Notes: a model not told the origin generated them from the sequence alone. A stretch of DNA of 64,000 nt from Pseudodesulfovibrio sediminis (GCF_020886695.1 NZ_AP024485.1:2795001-2859000); one strand, 5' to 3'. Shown: positions 34,680-43,895, numbered from the stretch's first letter. Made by a program: numbers and translations.

Positions 34680-35543
34680 ATGATTGAACCCGGGCAGCTC
34701 ATATTGCTCATCAGCCACAAAGGCAAACGATACCTGCGCAAGCTCGAAGCGGGCGGCGAAGTGCATACCCATGACGGAAAACTGCTCATGGATGACGTTA
34801 TCGAGGTCGGATTCGGCCAATACGTCAAAACACACCTCGGCAGGCCGTATCTGATTCTCAAACCAACCCTGCACGATCTGATCAAGGGTGTGAAACGCCA
34901 GACACAGATCATGTATCCAAAGGAAATCGGGTATCTGATGATGAAGCTGGGCATTGGTCCCGGTTCTACAGTCATCGAATCCGGTACCGGTTCCGGTGGC
35001 CTCACGACGGCTTTGGCCTGGTTTGTGGGGGATACCGGCAAGGTCATTACCTACGAACGCCGCGCCGACTTTTTCAAGCTTGCAGGCAAGAACCTGGAGC
35101 GCGTCGGACTGACCAATCGCGTGGAACAGGTCAATCAGAATATCGAGGACGGCTTTCTGCATTCCGGTGCTGACGCTCTGTTCCTGGATGTGCGCACTCC
35201 GTGGGAATATCTCCACTCCATTCCCAAGGCGGTCATCCCCGGTGCCATGTGCGGCTTTTTGCTGCCCACGGTGAACCAGGTGTCCGAACTGTTGCGCGGG
35301 TTGGAAGACGGCCCGTTTGCCGAGCAAGAAGTGCTGGAGATTCTGATTCGTCGCTGGAAGCCTGTCCCGGACCGTTTGCGTCCGGACGACCGCATGGTGG
35401 CCCACACCGGTTTTCTGGTGTTTGCCCGCTATATGGAGCCGCCCGTAGTGACTCTCAAGCCTGAGCCTGTGGAGGCCCCGGCTGTGGATGAACCTGTTCA
35501 GGAAGAGCAGAGTGACGCCTCGGAAGATACCACCGAAGAGTAA
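34680..35543 (+). CDS. trmI: tRNA (adenine-N1)-methyltransferase, TrmI type
   Basis: 287 residues; the ATG follows AGGAGGCCGGACC. It makes 1-methyladenosine, usually at tRNA position 58, using SAM. An N-terminal beta domain (GKRYLRKLEAGGEVHTHDG) leads to the linker YPKEIGYLMMKLGIGPGS, motif I VIESGTGSGGLTTALA, YERRADFFKLAGKNLE and DALFLDVRTPWEYL. The acidic tail after about 265 (EPVEAPAVDEPVQEEQSDA) is extra and probably disordered. A strong terminator follows. Confidence 0.93.
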   Translation: MIEPGQLILLISHKGKRYLRKLEAGGEVHTHDGKLLMDDVIEVGFGQYVKTHLGRPYLILKPTLHDLIKGVKRQTQIMYPKEIGYLMMKLGIGPGSTVIESGTGSGGLTTALAWFVGDTGKVITYERRADFFKLAGKNLERVGLTNRVEQVNQNIEDGFLHSGADALFLDVRTPWEYLHSIPKAVIPGAMCGFLLPTVNQVSELLRGLEDGPFAEQEVLEILIRRWKPVPDRLRPDDRMVAHTGFLVFARYMEPPVVTLKPEPVEAPAVDEPVQEEQSDASEDTTEE

Positions 35544-35601
35544 ACAAGGGCTTGTAGAAGCGTAGGCATTTTTCTAGAAGTATTGAACAAACACTTCATG
35601 T

Positions 35602-35637
35602 AACCCCTTATTTGCTAATGCAAATAAGGGGTTTTTT
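35602..35637 (+). terminator. Rho-independent terminator after trmI
   Basis: Perfect stem AACCCCTTATTTG / CAAATAAGGGGTT with loop CTAATG, followed by TTTTT. The 160 bp after it, up to the next gene's stop, show nothing recognisable. Confidence 0.9.
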
Positions 35638-35804
35638 ATGGGAGAAATGTTTTCTCTGGTTGCCAGACTGTGGGGTTCTGCACTGGTTTCGGAATTCACA
35701 TTCTTTACCGCAAAAAAGTAAAAGGGGAGAATTGTGGTTGGCTTGGTGGGCTCAAAGAGAAGTACCTCTTGTCGCAGGCCGCCGGCTGCCTTTGATACTG
35801 ATAT

Positions 35805-36803
35805 CTATTGTGCAGTTGCTCCATCAGCGCCAAGGAAGGCTTTGATCTTGCCCACAACCCATCTGTGAATGCTTTCCCGCGTTTTTTCGGAAGTCCCGCA
35901 AATTCTGGGGTCTCCACCTTCCGCGAACAGAATCTTCGACCCATCTCCCGTGCATATGGAAAATCCATCAAAGATGTTCGCGGCGGGGACAGTGACTTCT
36001 TGAATCGACGGGCCTCGAATTACGTCATTTGGCTGGCCTTTGTTTCCCAGGTAAATAAGCAACGTCGGAATATCAATAGCGGCCGCACCATCAACGAAGG
36101 TCTTGGTATATTCCGGGTTGATCGTGACAGCTGCGGCAATACGCGGATCGTGCCGAGGAACGGCGAGCTGTTTTTGGTCCACTTGACTCAATGGGACATT
36201 TTGCGCCGCATACCATGCACAGTCCGGCCCATGTATATTGCCGTCATCGCAGGAATGTATGTAGCGCTGTACGTCAAACTGCCCCCCTGAAATGGCAAGG
36301 GCTGCCGTGCCACCAAGGGCGAAGCCAACGACGAAAATTTTCGACCTGTCAATATGCTCAGCCCATTTGGGGAGAGCCGTCAGAAGGTCCAGAGCACGGC
36401 TGATGTCGTTGGGGCGTTGCCAAATTTCATTTGTGGCACTTGCGGCGTTGTCCGGACGCTGTCCATTGATTTCTACAACAATAAAACCAACCCTGGCCAG
36501 CGGCGCACAGAGCCACGAACCAGAGTCGTTGGCAGACCGCAAACCGCCGTGCTTCACCAACACCAAAGGATATGTCCCCCCAGAGAATGGGACGTCCAAA
36601 GCGGCTTTGGCTCCCATGAAAACAGCGTTGCCACCAACTTCTACAGCTTCTAAAATTCCATCCTCTACCGGATACCAAATCGATAGCTCCAGAGCCCTGC
36701 CCTGAATCGTGGTACTGTTAAGATGTGTGAAGCCAGGTGGCTGCCCTGCGGCGCTTGAGGCAGCGCAGGCGATGAGCAAGACCAAAACATAAATGGCCTT
36801 CAT
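35805..36803 (-). CDS. Exported alpha/beta-hydrolase, PAF-acetylhydrolase/dienelactone-hydrolase-like
   Basis: 332 residues from the ATG at 36803 with AAGGAG upstream; the open frame extends further 5' without a start signal. A signal peptide (MKAIYVLVLLIACAASSAAG) precedes the hydrolase core: ELSIWYPVEDG, GTYPLVLVKHGG, a VVGFALGGTAALA elbow and later ILFAEGGDPRIC. The elbow has Ala (GFALGG) where Ser is expected (GxSxGG), so either the nucleophile is elsewhere or the enzyme is inactive. This is a point to check. The gene is somewhat AT-rich compared with neighbours. Confidence 0.75.
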   Translation of the reverse strand: MKAIYVLVLLIACAASSAAGQPPGFTHLNSTTIQGRALELSIWYPVEDGILEAVEVGGNAVFMGAKAALDVPFSGGTYPLVLVKHGGLRSANDSGSWLCAPLARVGFIVVEINGQRPDNAASATNEIWQRPNDISRALDLLTALPKWAEHIDRSKIFVVGFALGGTAALAISGGQFDVQRYIHSCDDGNIHGPDCAWYAAQNVPLSQVDQKQLAVPRHDPRIAAAVTINPEYTKTFVDGAAAIDIPTLLIYLGNKGQPNDVIRGPSIQEVTVPAANIFDGFSICTGDGSKILFAEGGDPRICGTSEKTRESIHRWVVGKIKAFLGADGATAQ

Positions 36804-37144
36804 CCATATCTCCTTACAACTAAAATTCGATGAAACGACATAATCCCGTAAACAAAAAAGTGGGAAGAAGGAGCACGTTGCCTTCTCAAGATAAACAATT
36901 ATGCGTACCCTATCAAACTGCCAGCTGATCCCTTCGCTCGTTTGATGAGCGGGAGCGTGCATGCTTGTCATGGGAAAGGATTGAGTGCAGGATGGGGTGA
37001 CATCCTTTGTTATGTTGCAGGTCGATAGCGTTTTTCTTGTGGTCCTGAGGCGCTCCTTGTGCCGGGCAAATGAAAAAGTTGTTCTCGAAATGATAGGCAC
37101 TATGGTAGTATGCTCAAAAATTATTTGACTATCTTGGATAAAGG
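36804..37144. other. Intergenic region, divergent promoters
   Basis: 341 bp between the hydrolase (-) and the GGDEF gene (+). AT-rich near both genes. One small hairpin, AGGATG/(C)ATCCT, lies near 36990-37010. I see no RNA gene or clear operator. Confidence 0.4.
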
Positions 37145-39748
37145 ATGAAGCTCCTGCGTAGTCTGTTGGAAAAGAATGAGGAATGGTTTAAAAATCAAAT
37201 CCTTGAATATGTCGTCAGTCATGGTGCCGAATCTGGTGATGTGACTGCGGACTGGGCTGCCTTTTTTGCCAATCTGAAGCACGGACTGGTGGATCTCGCG
37301 CCCGATACGCCTCCTTCGACAGGTCTTCATGGGAGGTTTCCTACACTTTTCGAGCAGATGGACATGCCCATGTTCATTCTTGATGATGAGCTCAACCTCG
37401 GAGCAATGAATAAGGCTGCGGCCATGTTCATCGGGCGGGATTTGGAGCCGGGCGAGTTGGAATATGCCCGTGAGTGCTTCCTGGAACCGTCTCCGCCTCA
37501 ATCCTGTGAATCCAAGTCGCTTACCGACTATCTCCCCTGGCTTGCGGAATCTCTCCGTGACACGCGTGCGTTTGGAAAGATCGGGCAGAAGATCCGGTAT
37601 GATATCCCTGTTTCCCTGGAGGATGGCGAGCGGCATTATACTGTCACTGTATTGGATATGCCCGGAACCGACGACGACTCTTTCGGGTACGCCGTGGTGT
37701 TGGATGAAATTTCATTTGGCGTGGAAGCCTCTCGCAAGTTTGAACGGGAACGCAGCCGGGCAGATCATTATCTGGACATAGTCGGTTCCATGGTTGTGGC
37801 CTTGGACACCTCCGGTCTGGTAACCATGATCAACCAGGCCGGGTGTGAGGTCCTGGGCTATGAAGCGGATGAATTGTTGGGTCGGGAGTGGGTTGATCTC
37901 GTCATCCCGGCTGACCAGCGGGGCGACATCAAGGAGTATCTCTATCTCGCGCTGTCCGATGACATGGCGCATGGGGAGGAGATTACCAATTTCGTTGTCA
38001 CCAAGAGCGGAGCGCATCGACTGATTCAGTGGAAGAACAGGCTGCTGACCAATGAAAAAGACGTCCCCATGGGCATCCTCTGCTCCGGGGTAGACATCAC
38101 CGAGCAGCAGCTCATGGAAGATGCGCTGGCTGAAAAGGAACTTTGGTTGCGGAATACCTTCGTAGCGTTGGGGGAAGGGGTGCTCATTCTCTCTCCGAAT
38201 CGTGAGATTCTGGATGCCAACCCGGCTGCGGAAACCATTTTTCAGATGACCAACTCGGAGTTGGAGGGGCTGCCGGCAGGGCGACTGCATGTGGATGGGG
38301 ACCACTATGAAAAGTTCGTGCAGAAAACCGAGGCCGCTTTTGAAGATGGGCGAACTGCCCGTTTCGAGTATGTCATGCGCCGCAGCAATGGCGAGGTGTT
38401 CCCCACCGAACATTCCATTTCCATGATCAGTGGCGACGATGGCTCCAAACTTGGGCTCGTCAGTGTCATCAAGGATATCTCTGCCCGCAAGCGGGCGGAG
38501 AAGGTGCTTAGTGAGAGTGAGGAGAAATTCCGGCGCATCTTCGAGTCTATCGAAGAAGGGTATATGGTCACTGATCTCGATGGCATCATTAACATGGTGA
38601 ATCCAGCCACGTGCAAGCTGCTTTTCTATGATGAATCAAATCTTATAGGTAAGAATATCGATCTCTTGTATGCGGATGAAGGTGAGCGGCAGCAGTTTCG
38701 AGAGGTCGTGTTGGAAAAAGGTGCGGTTCGGGGACATCAAATTCATGTCTCCCGGGCCGATGGGGCGTCGATAGTCGTAGAAGCCAATGCGCATCTTGTT
38801 CTGGATGATGCCGGTCAACCCATGGCGCTGGAAGGGACGTTCCGCGATATCACCAACCGTATCGAAGCAGAGAAAATCCTGCGCGACAGGGAGAAGCAGT
38901 ACCGGGCATTTTTCGAGAACAACCACGCCATCATGTTGCTGGTGGACCCTGCCACTGACCGTATCGTGGATGCCAACCCCGCGGCCAGCGAGTTCTACGG
39001 CTACCCTCTAGATGTGCTGCGCGCCATGGAATTGAACGAGATAGACGCCCTGAGTCCGGAAGAGATATTCATGGAAATGGACAAGGCCAGGGAAGAAGGG
39101 CGTACCTATTGTATCCACAAGCACCGGCTGGCCAGTGGGGCTGTCAGGGACGTGGAGGTGTATTCCGGCCCTATCAGCGTTCTGGGCAAGCAGTTGCTTT
39201 ACTCCGTTATCCACGATGTGACGCAGCGGATAAGCCTGGAACGCAAGATGACCAAGCTGGCCACCATAGATGCCATGACCGGCGTGAACAACCGCCACCA
39301 GTTCTTCACCCTGGGCATCAGGGAGCTACAGCGGGTCAAGCGGTACAACAGCCCGTTGACCGTGCTCATGCTGGACATCGATTATTTCAAGTCCGTCAAC
39401 GACACCCATGGACATCAGGCCGGGGATCTGGTCCTCAAGATGCTGGCCGCTTCAGCCATGTCCACGCTGAGAGCGAGTGACATCTTCGGTCGACTCGGAG
39501 GAGAAGAGTTTGCGGCCATCTTGCCGGAAACCGGACTCCGGGAGGGCATGGAGGTCGCAGAACGCCTGCGGGAGGCCTTTTCCAAGCTGGTGGCCCGGGT
39601 CCGGGACGCCGAGATCACCTTCACGGTTTCCATCGGTGTGACACTGGTTCGGTCCACGGACAAGACCATCGAAGAGGTCATCAATCGTGCTGACGAGGCT
39701 CTCTACAAGGCCAAGCGCATGGGCCGCAACAGGGTGGAGCAGGGCTAG
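37145..39748 (+). CDS. Multi-PAS diguanylate cyclase
   Basis: 867 residues, no membrane helix, so cytoplasmic. An N-terminal helical segment is followed by about five PAS-like domains (for example IVGSMVVALDTSGLVTMINQ, VALGEGVLILSPNREILDAN, ESIEEGYMVTDLDGIINMVN, FENNHAIMLLVDPATDRIVDAN). The C-terminal GGDEF domain (about 710-867) has the active-site GGEEF at 785-789 and an RxxD inhibitory site (RASD, 776-779) for product feedback. It should synthesise cyclic di-GMP in response to PAS-sensed redox or ligand signals. No EAL domain is present. Confidence 0.94.
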   Translation: MKLLRSLLEKNEEWFKNQILEYVVSHGAESGDVTADWAAFFANLKHGLVDLAPDTPPSTGLHGRFPTLFEQMDMPMFILDDELNLGAMNKAAAMFIGRDLEPGELEYARECFLEPSPPQSCESKSLTDYLPWLAESLRDTRAFGKIGQKIRYDIPVSLEDGERHYTVTVLDMPGTDDDSFGYAVVLDEISFGVEASRKFERERSRADHYLDIVGSMVVALDTSGLVTMINQAGCEVLGYEADELLGREWVDLVIPADQRGDIKEYLYLALSDDMAHGEEITNFVVTKSGAHRLIQWKNRLLTNEKDVPMGILCSGVDITEQQLMEDALAEKELWLRNTFVALGEGVLILSPNREILDANPAAETIFQMTNSELEGLPAGRLHVDGDHYEKFVQKTEAAFEDGRTARFEYVMRRSNGEVFPTEHSISMISGDDGSKLGLVSVIKDISARKRAEKVLSESEEKFRRIFESIEEGYMVTDLDGIINMVNPATCKLLFYDESNLIGKNIDLLYADEGERQQFREVVLEKGAVRGHQIHVSRADGASIVVEANAHLVLDDAGQPMALEGTFRDITNRIEAEKILRDREKQYRAFFENNHAIMLLVDPATDRIVDANPAASEFYGYPLDVLRAMELNEIDALSPEEIFMEMDKAREEGRTYCIHKHRLASGAVRDVEVYSGPISVLGKQLLYSVIHDVTQRISLERKMTKLATIDAMTGVNNRHQFFTLGIRELQRVKRYNSPLTVLMLDIDYFKSVNDTHGHQAGDLVLKMLAASAMSTLRASDIFGRLGGEEFAAILPETGLREGMEVAERLREAFSKLVARVRDAEITFTVSIGVTLVRSTDKTIEEVINRADEALYKAKRMGRNRVEQG

Positions 39749-39867
39749 CGTCTTCCAGCTGCATCGCTTTTCTTCGTTGCCGAGTGTCTTTGATCAGACT
39801 CCCCGATTTTACACAAAAAAAAGATACGATTCCCCTCTTCATCAATCGGTTTTTCCTTGAAAAAGCC

Positions 39868-39926
39868 TTGACGTTTTCCGATGGGTTTGAAATATGTTTC
39901 TGAGTTTTACGTGATGTATTTCACAA
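39868..39926 (+). promoter_or_regulatory. Promoter and GTGA-N6-TCAC operator of the dsr region
   Basis: TTGACG at 39868-39873 is a good -35 box; TATGTT at 39893-39898 is a weaker -10 with a 19-bp spacer. Downstream lies the symmetric element ACGTGATGTATTTCACAA (39909-39926). It fits both the CRP/FNR-type HcpR consensus (TTGTGA-N6-TCACAA) and, with one mismatch per side, the Rex consensus (TTGTGAA-N4-TTCACAA); both regulators control sulfate-reduction genes in Desulfovibrio. A site over or after the start point would repress. Box positions are my reading only. Confidence 0.5.
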
Positions 39927-40016
39927 CTTACTAAAAGCAGACTCGTAAAAAGGTGACTCTCCGATCCGTTGGGGGTGGTCTTGTTATCGTTTTTTATGAG
40001 TGAATAAGAGTAGTTA

Positions 40017-40544
40017 ATGACATTTGAATCCCTGCTGGCCGAACGCAAAGCCGAACTGTCGAAGATGTGGGCCGATTTGGTTCTTCAGACCTATCCCAAG
40101 GAAACCCAGAAAATCTGGACTCGGCAGAAGGATCGTTTTCAGAACCCCGTGGGGGCCGCCATTTTTGAGGCGACCGGGGAACTGTTCGAAAGCCTTATCG
40201 ACTGGCAGGACGCGGGTGCAATCGCCGCATCCCTGGATAAGCTCATACGCATCCGGGCCGTGCAGGATTTCACTCCCTCGCAGGCAATCAGTTTTGTTTT
40301 TCTTCTGAAGAAGCTCCTTCGCGACGAGTATTTCAAGGCAATGAAGAAAAATGGCACGTTGGAAGACCTGTTGAGGTTCGAGGCCAAGGTGGACAACCTG
40401 GCCATGATGTCATTCGACATCTATACAAAAAGTCGCGAAGAAGTATTCCGGTTCCGCGTGGACGAAGTGAAGCGCAGCCAGAGCAGTTTGCTCAGGAAAG
40501 CCGGATTGGTAGCGGACGTTACGGTCGATACGTCGACCGATTAA
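40017..40544 (+). CDS. RsbRD N-terminal domain protein preceding dsrM
   Basis: 175 residues, soluble and largely helical. Blocks such as LLAERKAELSKMWADLVLQTYP, LFESLIDWQDAGAIAASLDKLIRIRAVQDFTPSQAISFVFLLKKLL match the RsbRD N-terminal (globin-like) sensor domain. A gene of this type precedes dsrMKJOP in Desulfovibrio relatives, so a sensory or assembly role for the Dsr complex is plausible, but function is unproven. The ribosome site is weak (AAGAG). It lies downstream of the operator at 39909-39926 and is separated from dsrM by 198 bp. Confidence 0.82.
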   Translation: MTFESLLAERKAELSKMWADLVLQTYPKETQKIWTRQKDRFQNPVGAAIFEATGELFESLIDWQDAGAIAASLDKLIRIRAVQDFTPSQAISFVFLLKKLLRDEYFKAMKKNGTLEDLLRFEAKVDNLAMMSFDIYTKSREEVFRFRVDEVKRSQSSLLRKAGLVADVTVDTSTD

Positions 40545-40559
40545 GGACGCGCCAAGGGG

Positions 40560-40720
40560 TGGCCTACGATGTCGTAGTGCCGGGCAAGGTATATTGAGGG
40601 GCAGGTTCGCTATTTTTCTGTGCGACCGTTTTCATCCATATCTCCGTCTAAGCATCAACCATCCCTTTGAGCGTGTACCGAAAGTGGCAGGCCTCCCGGT
40701 GTGAGAACCGGCGGGTCCAA
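40560..40720 (+). other. Structured spacer or leader before dsrM
   Basis: The 198-bp gap between the RsbRD gene and dsrM holds two hairpins: GGC-CTACG/CGTAG-GCC (40561-40581) and CCCGGT/ACCGG-GGG (40695-40715). Neither has a T run, so they are not simple terminators. The gap may be a processed spacer, an attenuator or a separate dsrM leader. Confidence 0.35.
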
Positions 40721-40742
40721 CCTTCAAGCGAGGTGACGGTAG

Positions 40743-41783
40743 ATGAATGCTCTTTACTCACTTCTGTTCGTCTTTCTCCTGGTGTTGATCCCATTGTTCG
40801 GGGTTGATGCAGCGCATCTGAGGACTTTCTTCGGTGTCTGTATCCCGACAACGGCGTTCATCATCTTCATTGTCGGCTTTGCATACAAAGTCATAACCTG
40901 GGGTCGGAGTGCTGTGCCTTTCCGTATCCCCACAACCGGCGGCCAGTTCAAATCGTTTGATCCGGAAATGTTTCCGCAGAACAAACTCGACTGTCCCCAG
41001 ACCGGCGCCCAGACCTTCTTCCGCATGGTTCTCGAAGTGTTTGCGTTCCGGTCTCTGTTCAGGAACACCGCAGTGTCCCTGCACGAAGGCAAAGATCACC
41101 CTGTAGTCGCTTACAAATCCAGCAAGTGGCTGTGGCTCTTCGCCATCACCTTCCATTACTCTTTCTTTATCGTAGCCCTGCGGCACCTGCGCCTCTTCCT
41201 TGAGCCCATCCCGTTCTTCGTGCATGGTCTCGAGTTCGTGGACGGCCTTTTGCAGATCGGCGCTCCCACCATGTACCTGACCGACGTCGGTCTGGTTGTC
41301 GGTGTGTTGCTGCTGTTCGGCCGCAGAATGATCAACTCCAGAGTCAATTACATTTCGTATGCATCGGATTTCTTTCCGCTGTTCCTGATTCTGGCCGTTG
41401 CCCTGTCGGGCATCTACATGCGCTACTACGACAAGGTCGACATCATTGCGATCAAGGAACTGACCATGGGTCTGGTGACATTCCATTATCATGTCCCCGA
41501 AGCCATCAGCGTTTCCTTCTTCGTCCACGTCTTCCTGGTCAGTTGCCTCATGGCATACTTCCCGTTCAGCAAGCTTATGCACTTCCCCGGAGTCTTCCTG
41601 TCTCCGACAAGGAACCTGCCGAACGACTCGCGTGCAAAGCACCACGTGAACCCCTGGAACGACCCCAACATCAAGCCCCATGCCTACGCGGATTATGAGA
41701 AGCACTTCGGTGTTCCCATGGCCGAGGCCGGTCTGCCGCTCGATAATCCCGAGAATGGCAAGGCCCCTGAGGAAGAGGCTTAG
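40743..41783 (+). CDS. dsrM: DsrM, cytochrome b subunit of the DsrMKJOP complex
   Basis: 346 residues; the ATG follows GAGGTGACGGTAG. It is an integral membrane protein of the NarI/HdrE-like type with about five helices (YSLLFVFLLVLIPLFG, FGVCIPTTAFIIFIVGFAY, LWLFAITFHYSFFIVAL, VGLVVGVLLLF, FFPLFLILAVALSGIYM) and histidines such as FHYS and YHVPEAISVSFFVHVF for two b hemes. It exchanges electrons with the menaquinone pool and with DsrK. First gene of the canonical operon. Confidence 0.96.
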   Translation: MNALYSLLFVFLLVLIPLFGVDAAHLRTFFGVCIPTTAFIIFIVGFAYKVITWGRSAVPFRIPTTGGQFKSFDPEMFPQNKLDCPQTGAQTFFRMVLEVFAFRSLFRNTAVSLHEGKDHPVVAYKSSKWLWLFAITFHYSFFIVALRHLRLFLEPIPFFVHGLEFVDGLLQIGAPTMYLTDVGLVVGVLLLFGRRMINSRVNYISYASDFFPLFLILAVALSGIYMRYYDKVDIIAIKELTMGLVTFHYHVPEAISVSFFVHVFLVSCLMAYFPFSKLMHFPGVFLSPTRNLPNDSRAKHHVNPWNDPNIKPHAYADYEKHFGVPMAEAGLPLDNPENGKAPEEEA

Positions 41784-41793
41784 ACTCTAGGGT

Positions 41794-41807
41794 TCACCGA
41801 AAGGTGA
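41794..41807 (+). other. GNRA-tetraloop hairpin between dsrM and dsrK
   Basis: TCACC-GAAA-GGTGA in the 51-bp dsrM-dsrK gap. A 5-bp stem closed by a GAAA tetraloop could stabilise or mark processing of the polycistronic mRNA. Short, so it may be chance. Confidence 0.3.
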
Positions 41808-41834
41808 TACTTCTTTATCTGAGGAGATAAGAAT

Positions 41835-43505
41835 ATGTCCGACATCCCAAAAGCTGATGAGCTCTTCAAGAGCATAGATTACAATCCGCCGGCAACAGGC
41901 TGGATGGAAACCCCGGTGGACTTTTCACCGGGCAACTGGTGTTACCCCGCCAAACCCGAGAAGATGGAGTATATGGAATCCAAGCTTCCCGGTCTGTGGG
42001 GTCCGGTCCGTGAGTGGAACCCGGGTGAAGAGGACTGGAAGCTGCCTGCCAACTGGAAAGAGATCGTGGTCAACGGTTTCAAGGAACGCCTTGGCAAATT
42101 CCGCTCCCTTAAAGTGTTCATGGACATCTGTGTCCGTTGCGGTGCCTGCGCCGACAAGTGTCACTTCTTCATCGGTTCCGGTGATCCCAAGAACATGCCT
42201 GTTCTGCGCGCCGAGCTGATGCGCTCCGTCTACCGCGGTGAATTCACCGTGGCCGGAAAGATTCTGTCCAAGCTCACCGGTTCCCGCGTCATGGAAGAAG
42301 ATGTCCTGAAAGAATGGTTCATCTACTTCTATCAATGCACCCAGTGTCGTCGGTGTTCCCTGTACTGTCCCTACGGCATCGATACAGCGGAAATGACCAT
42401 GATGGCCCGCGAGCTCATGCACCTGGTTGGTCTGAACACCAACTGGATCATGGAGCCAGTCTCCAACTGTAATATCACAGGTAACCACCTCGGCATTCAG
42501 CCTCACGCCTTCGCCGACATCGTCGAATTCATGGTCGATGACATCGAAGAAGTGACCGGCCGCCGGGTCAAGGCCCCGCTCAACGAAAAGGGCCACGAAA
42601 TCCTGTTCATCACCCCGTCCGGCGACGTGTTCGCCGATCCCGGTATCTATACCTTCATGGGCTACCTGCTCCTGTTCGATTACCTGGATCTCGACTACAC
42701 CATGTCCACCTACGCATCTGAGGGCGGTAACTTCGGTTCGTTTACCAACAACGAAACCATGAAGAAGCTCAACGCCAAGATGTACGCCGAAGCCAACCGC
42801 CTCGGTTGTAAATGGATTCTGGGCGGCGAGTGTGGCCACATGTGGCGCGTTGTTCATCAGTACATGGATACCATGAATGCTGACATCCAGGGTTCCCAGA
42901 TGGCGACGCCGAAGTCTCCCATCACCGGTACCGTGTTTGACACCGCAGCAGCCACCAAAATGCTGCACATCACTGAGTTTACAGCTGACCTGATCAAGAA
43001 CAACAAGCTGAAGCTCGATCCCAGTCGCAACGATCATCTGAAAGTAACCTTCCACGACTCCTGCAACCCTGCCCGAGGCATGGGCCTGCTGGACGAGCCG
43101 CGTTACGTCATCAAGAACGTATGCAACAACTTCTATGAAATGCCTCCCGCAACCATCCGCGAGCAGACTTTCTGCTGTGCAGGCGGTTCCGGCCTGAACA
43201 CCGACGAGATCATGGAAATCCGCCTGCGTGGCGGCCTGCCTCGCGGTAACGCACTGCGTCATGTTCAGGAAAAGCACGGCGTCAACACCATGGCCTGTAT
43301 CTGCGCCATCGACCGCGCCACCCTGATTCCGCTGGCCGACTACTGGGCTCCCGGCGTCACCATCACCGGTACCCACGAGCTGGTTGCCAACGCACTGGTC
43401 CTCGAAGAGGGCGAAGAGCGCAAGATGGACATGCGTCAGGAATACCTCCCTGGCTTCGAGGACGAGGAAGACGACTGGACGCCCCCGAACATGGAGGATG
43501 CATAA
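41835..43505 (+). CDS. dsrK: DsrK, HdrD-like catalytic iron-sulfur subunit
   Basis: 556 residues; the ATG follows GAGGAGATAAGAAT. Two cubane cluster motifs, CVRCGACADKC and CTQCRRCSLYCPYG (about 97-185), are followed by CCG-type cysteines (GGECGHMW, HDSCNPARG, FCCAGGSG) that bind the noncubane [4Fe-4S] centre. That centre is thought to reduce the DsrC trisulfide/disulfide with electrons from DsrM. Located at the cytoplasmic face. The C-terminus is acidic (DEEDDWTPPN). The large antisense open frame at 41925-43871 is a shadow. Confidence 0.97.
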   Translation: MSDIPKADELFKSIDYNPPATGWMETPVDFSPGNWCYPAKPEKMEYMESKLPGLWGPVREWNPGEEDWKLPANWKEIVVNGFKERLGKFRSLKVFMDICVRCGACADKCHFFIGSGDPKNMPVLRAELMRSVYRGEFTVAGKILSKLTGSRVMEEDVLKEWFIYFYQCTQCRRCSLYCPYGIDTAEMTMMARELMHLVGLNTNWIMEPVSNCNITGNHLGIQPHAFADIVEFMVDDIEEVTGRRVKAPLNEKGHEILFITPSGDVFADPGIYTFMGYLLLFDYLDLDYTMSTYASEGGNFGSFTNNETMKKLNAKMYAEANRLGCKWILGGECGHMWRVVHQYMDTMNADIQGSQMATPKSPITGTVFDTAAATKMLHITEFTADLIKNNKLKLDPSRNDHLKVTFHDSCNPARGMGLLDEPRYVIKNVCNNFYEMPPATIREQTFCCAGGSGLNTDEIMEIRLRGGLPRGNALRHVQEKHGVNTMACICAIDRATLIPLADYWAPGVTITGTHELVANALVLEEGEERKMDMRQEYLPGFEDEEDDWTPPNMEDA

Positions 43506-43895
43506 ATGAAAATGCAAAACGGATTCCCGATCGTCGCTGGTCTGGTCATCTTCATCGGGCTGCTCTGTGCCCCGTTTGTGATGGGCAAGGTCGTGACTCA
43601 CGAATACAAGGCCCCGGAAATCAAGATGCCTGTTGGCGAAAAAGAGTGCATCGAGTCCAAAGAGTTCATGCGCGAACAGCACATGCAGCTCCTGAACCAA
43701 TGGCGTGATTGGGCCCTGCGTGATGGCAAGAGAACCTATACGAACCACGCTGGTAAAGAGTTCACCATCAGTCTGCAGAACACCTGCATGAAGTGCCACA
43801 ACAACAAGGCCGACTTCTGCGACAAGTGTCACACTGATGCCGGTGTCTCTCCCTACTGCTGGGATTGCCACGTTCAGCCGGAGGGTTTGAAATAA
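43506..43895 (+). CDS. dsrJ: DsrJ, periplasmic triheme cytochrome c
   Basis: 129 residues; GGAGGATGCATAA precedes the ATG. An uncleaved N-terminal anchor (PIVAGLVIFIGLLCAPFVMG) is followed by a periplasmic domain with three CxxCH heme sites: CMKCH, CDKCH and CWDCH. Cys48 (GEKECIESKEFM) corresponds to the conserved cysteine proposed as an unusual heme ligand. It contacts dsrK directly (next base) and dsrO (one-base overlap TAATG). Confidence 0.96.
   Translation: MKMQNGFPIVAGLVIFIGLLCAPFVMGKVVTHEYKAPEIKMPVGEKECIESKEFMREQHMQLLNQWRDWALRDGKRTYTNHAGKEFTISLQNTCMKCHNNKADFCDKCHTDAGVSPYCWDCHVQPEGLK

Noticed and set aside
41925-43871. 648-codon antisense ORF over dsrK and dsrJ
   Set aside because: It mirrors a highly coding-biased gene, has no recognisable domain, and dsrK motifs on the plus strand are unambiguous.
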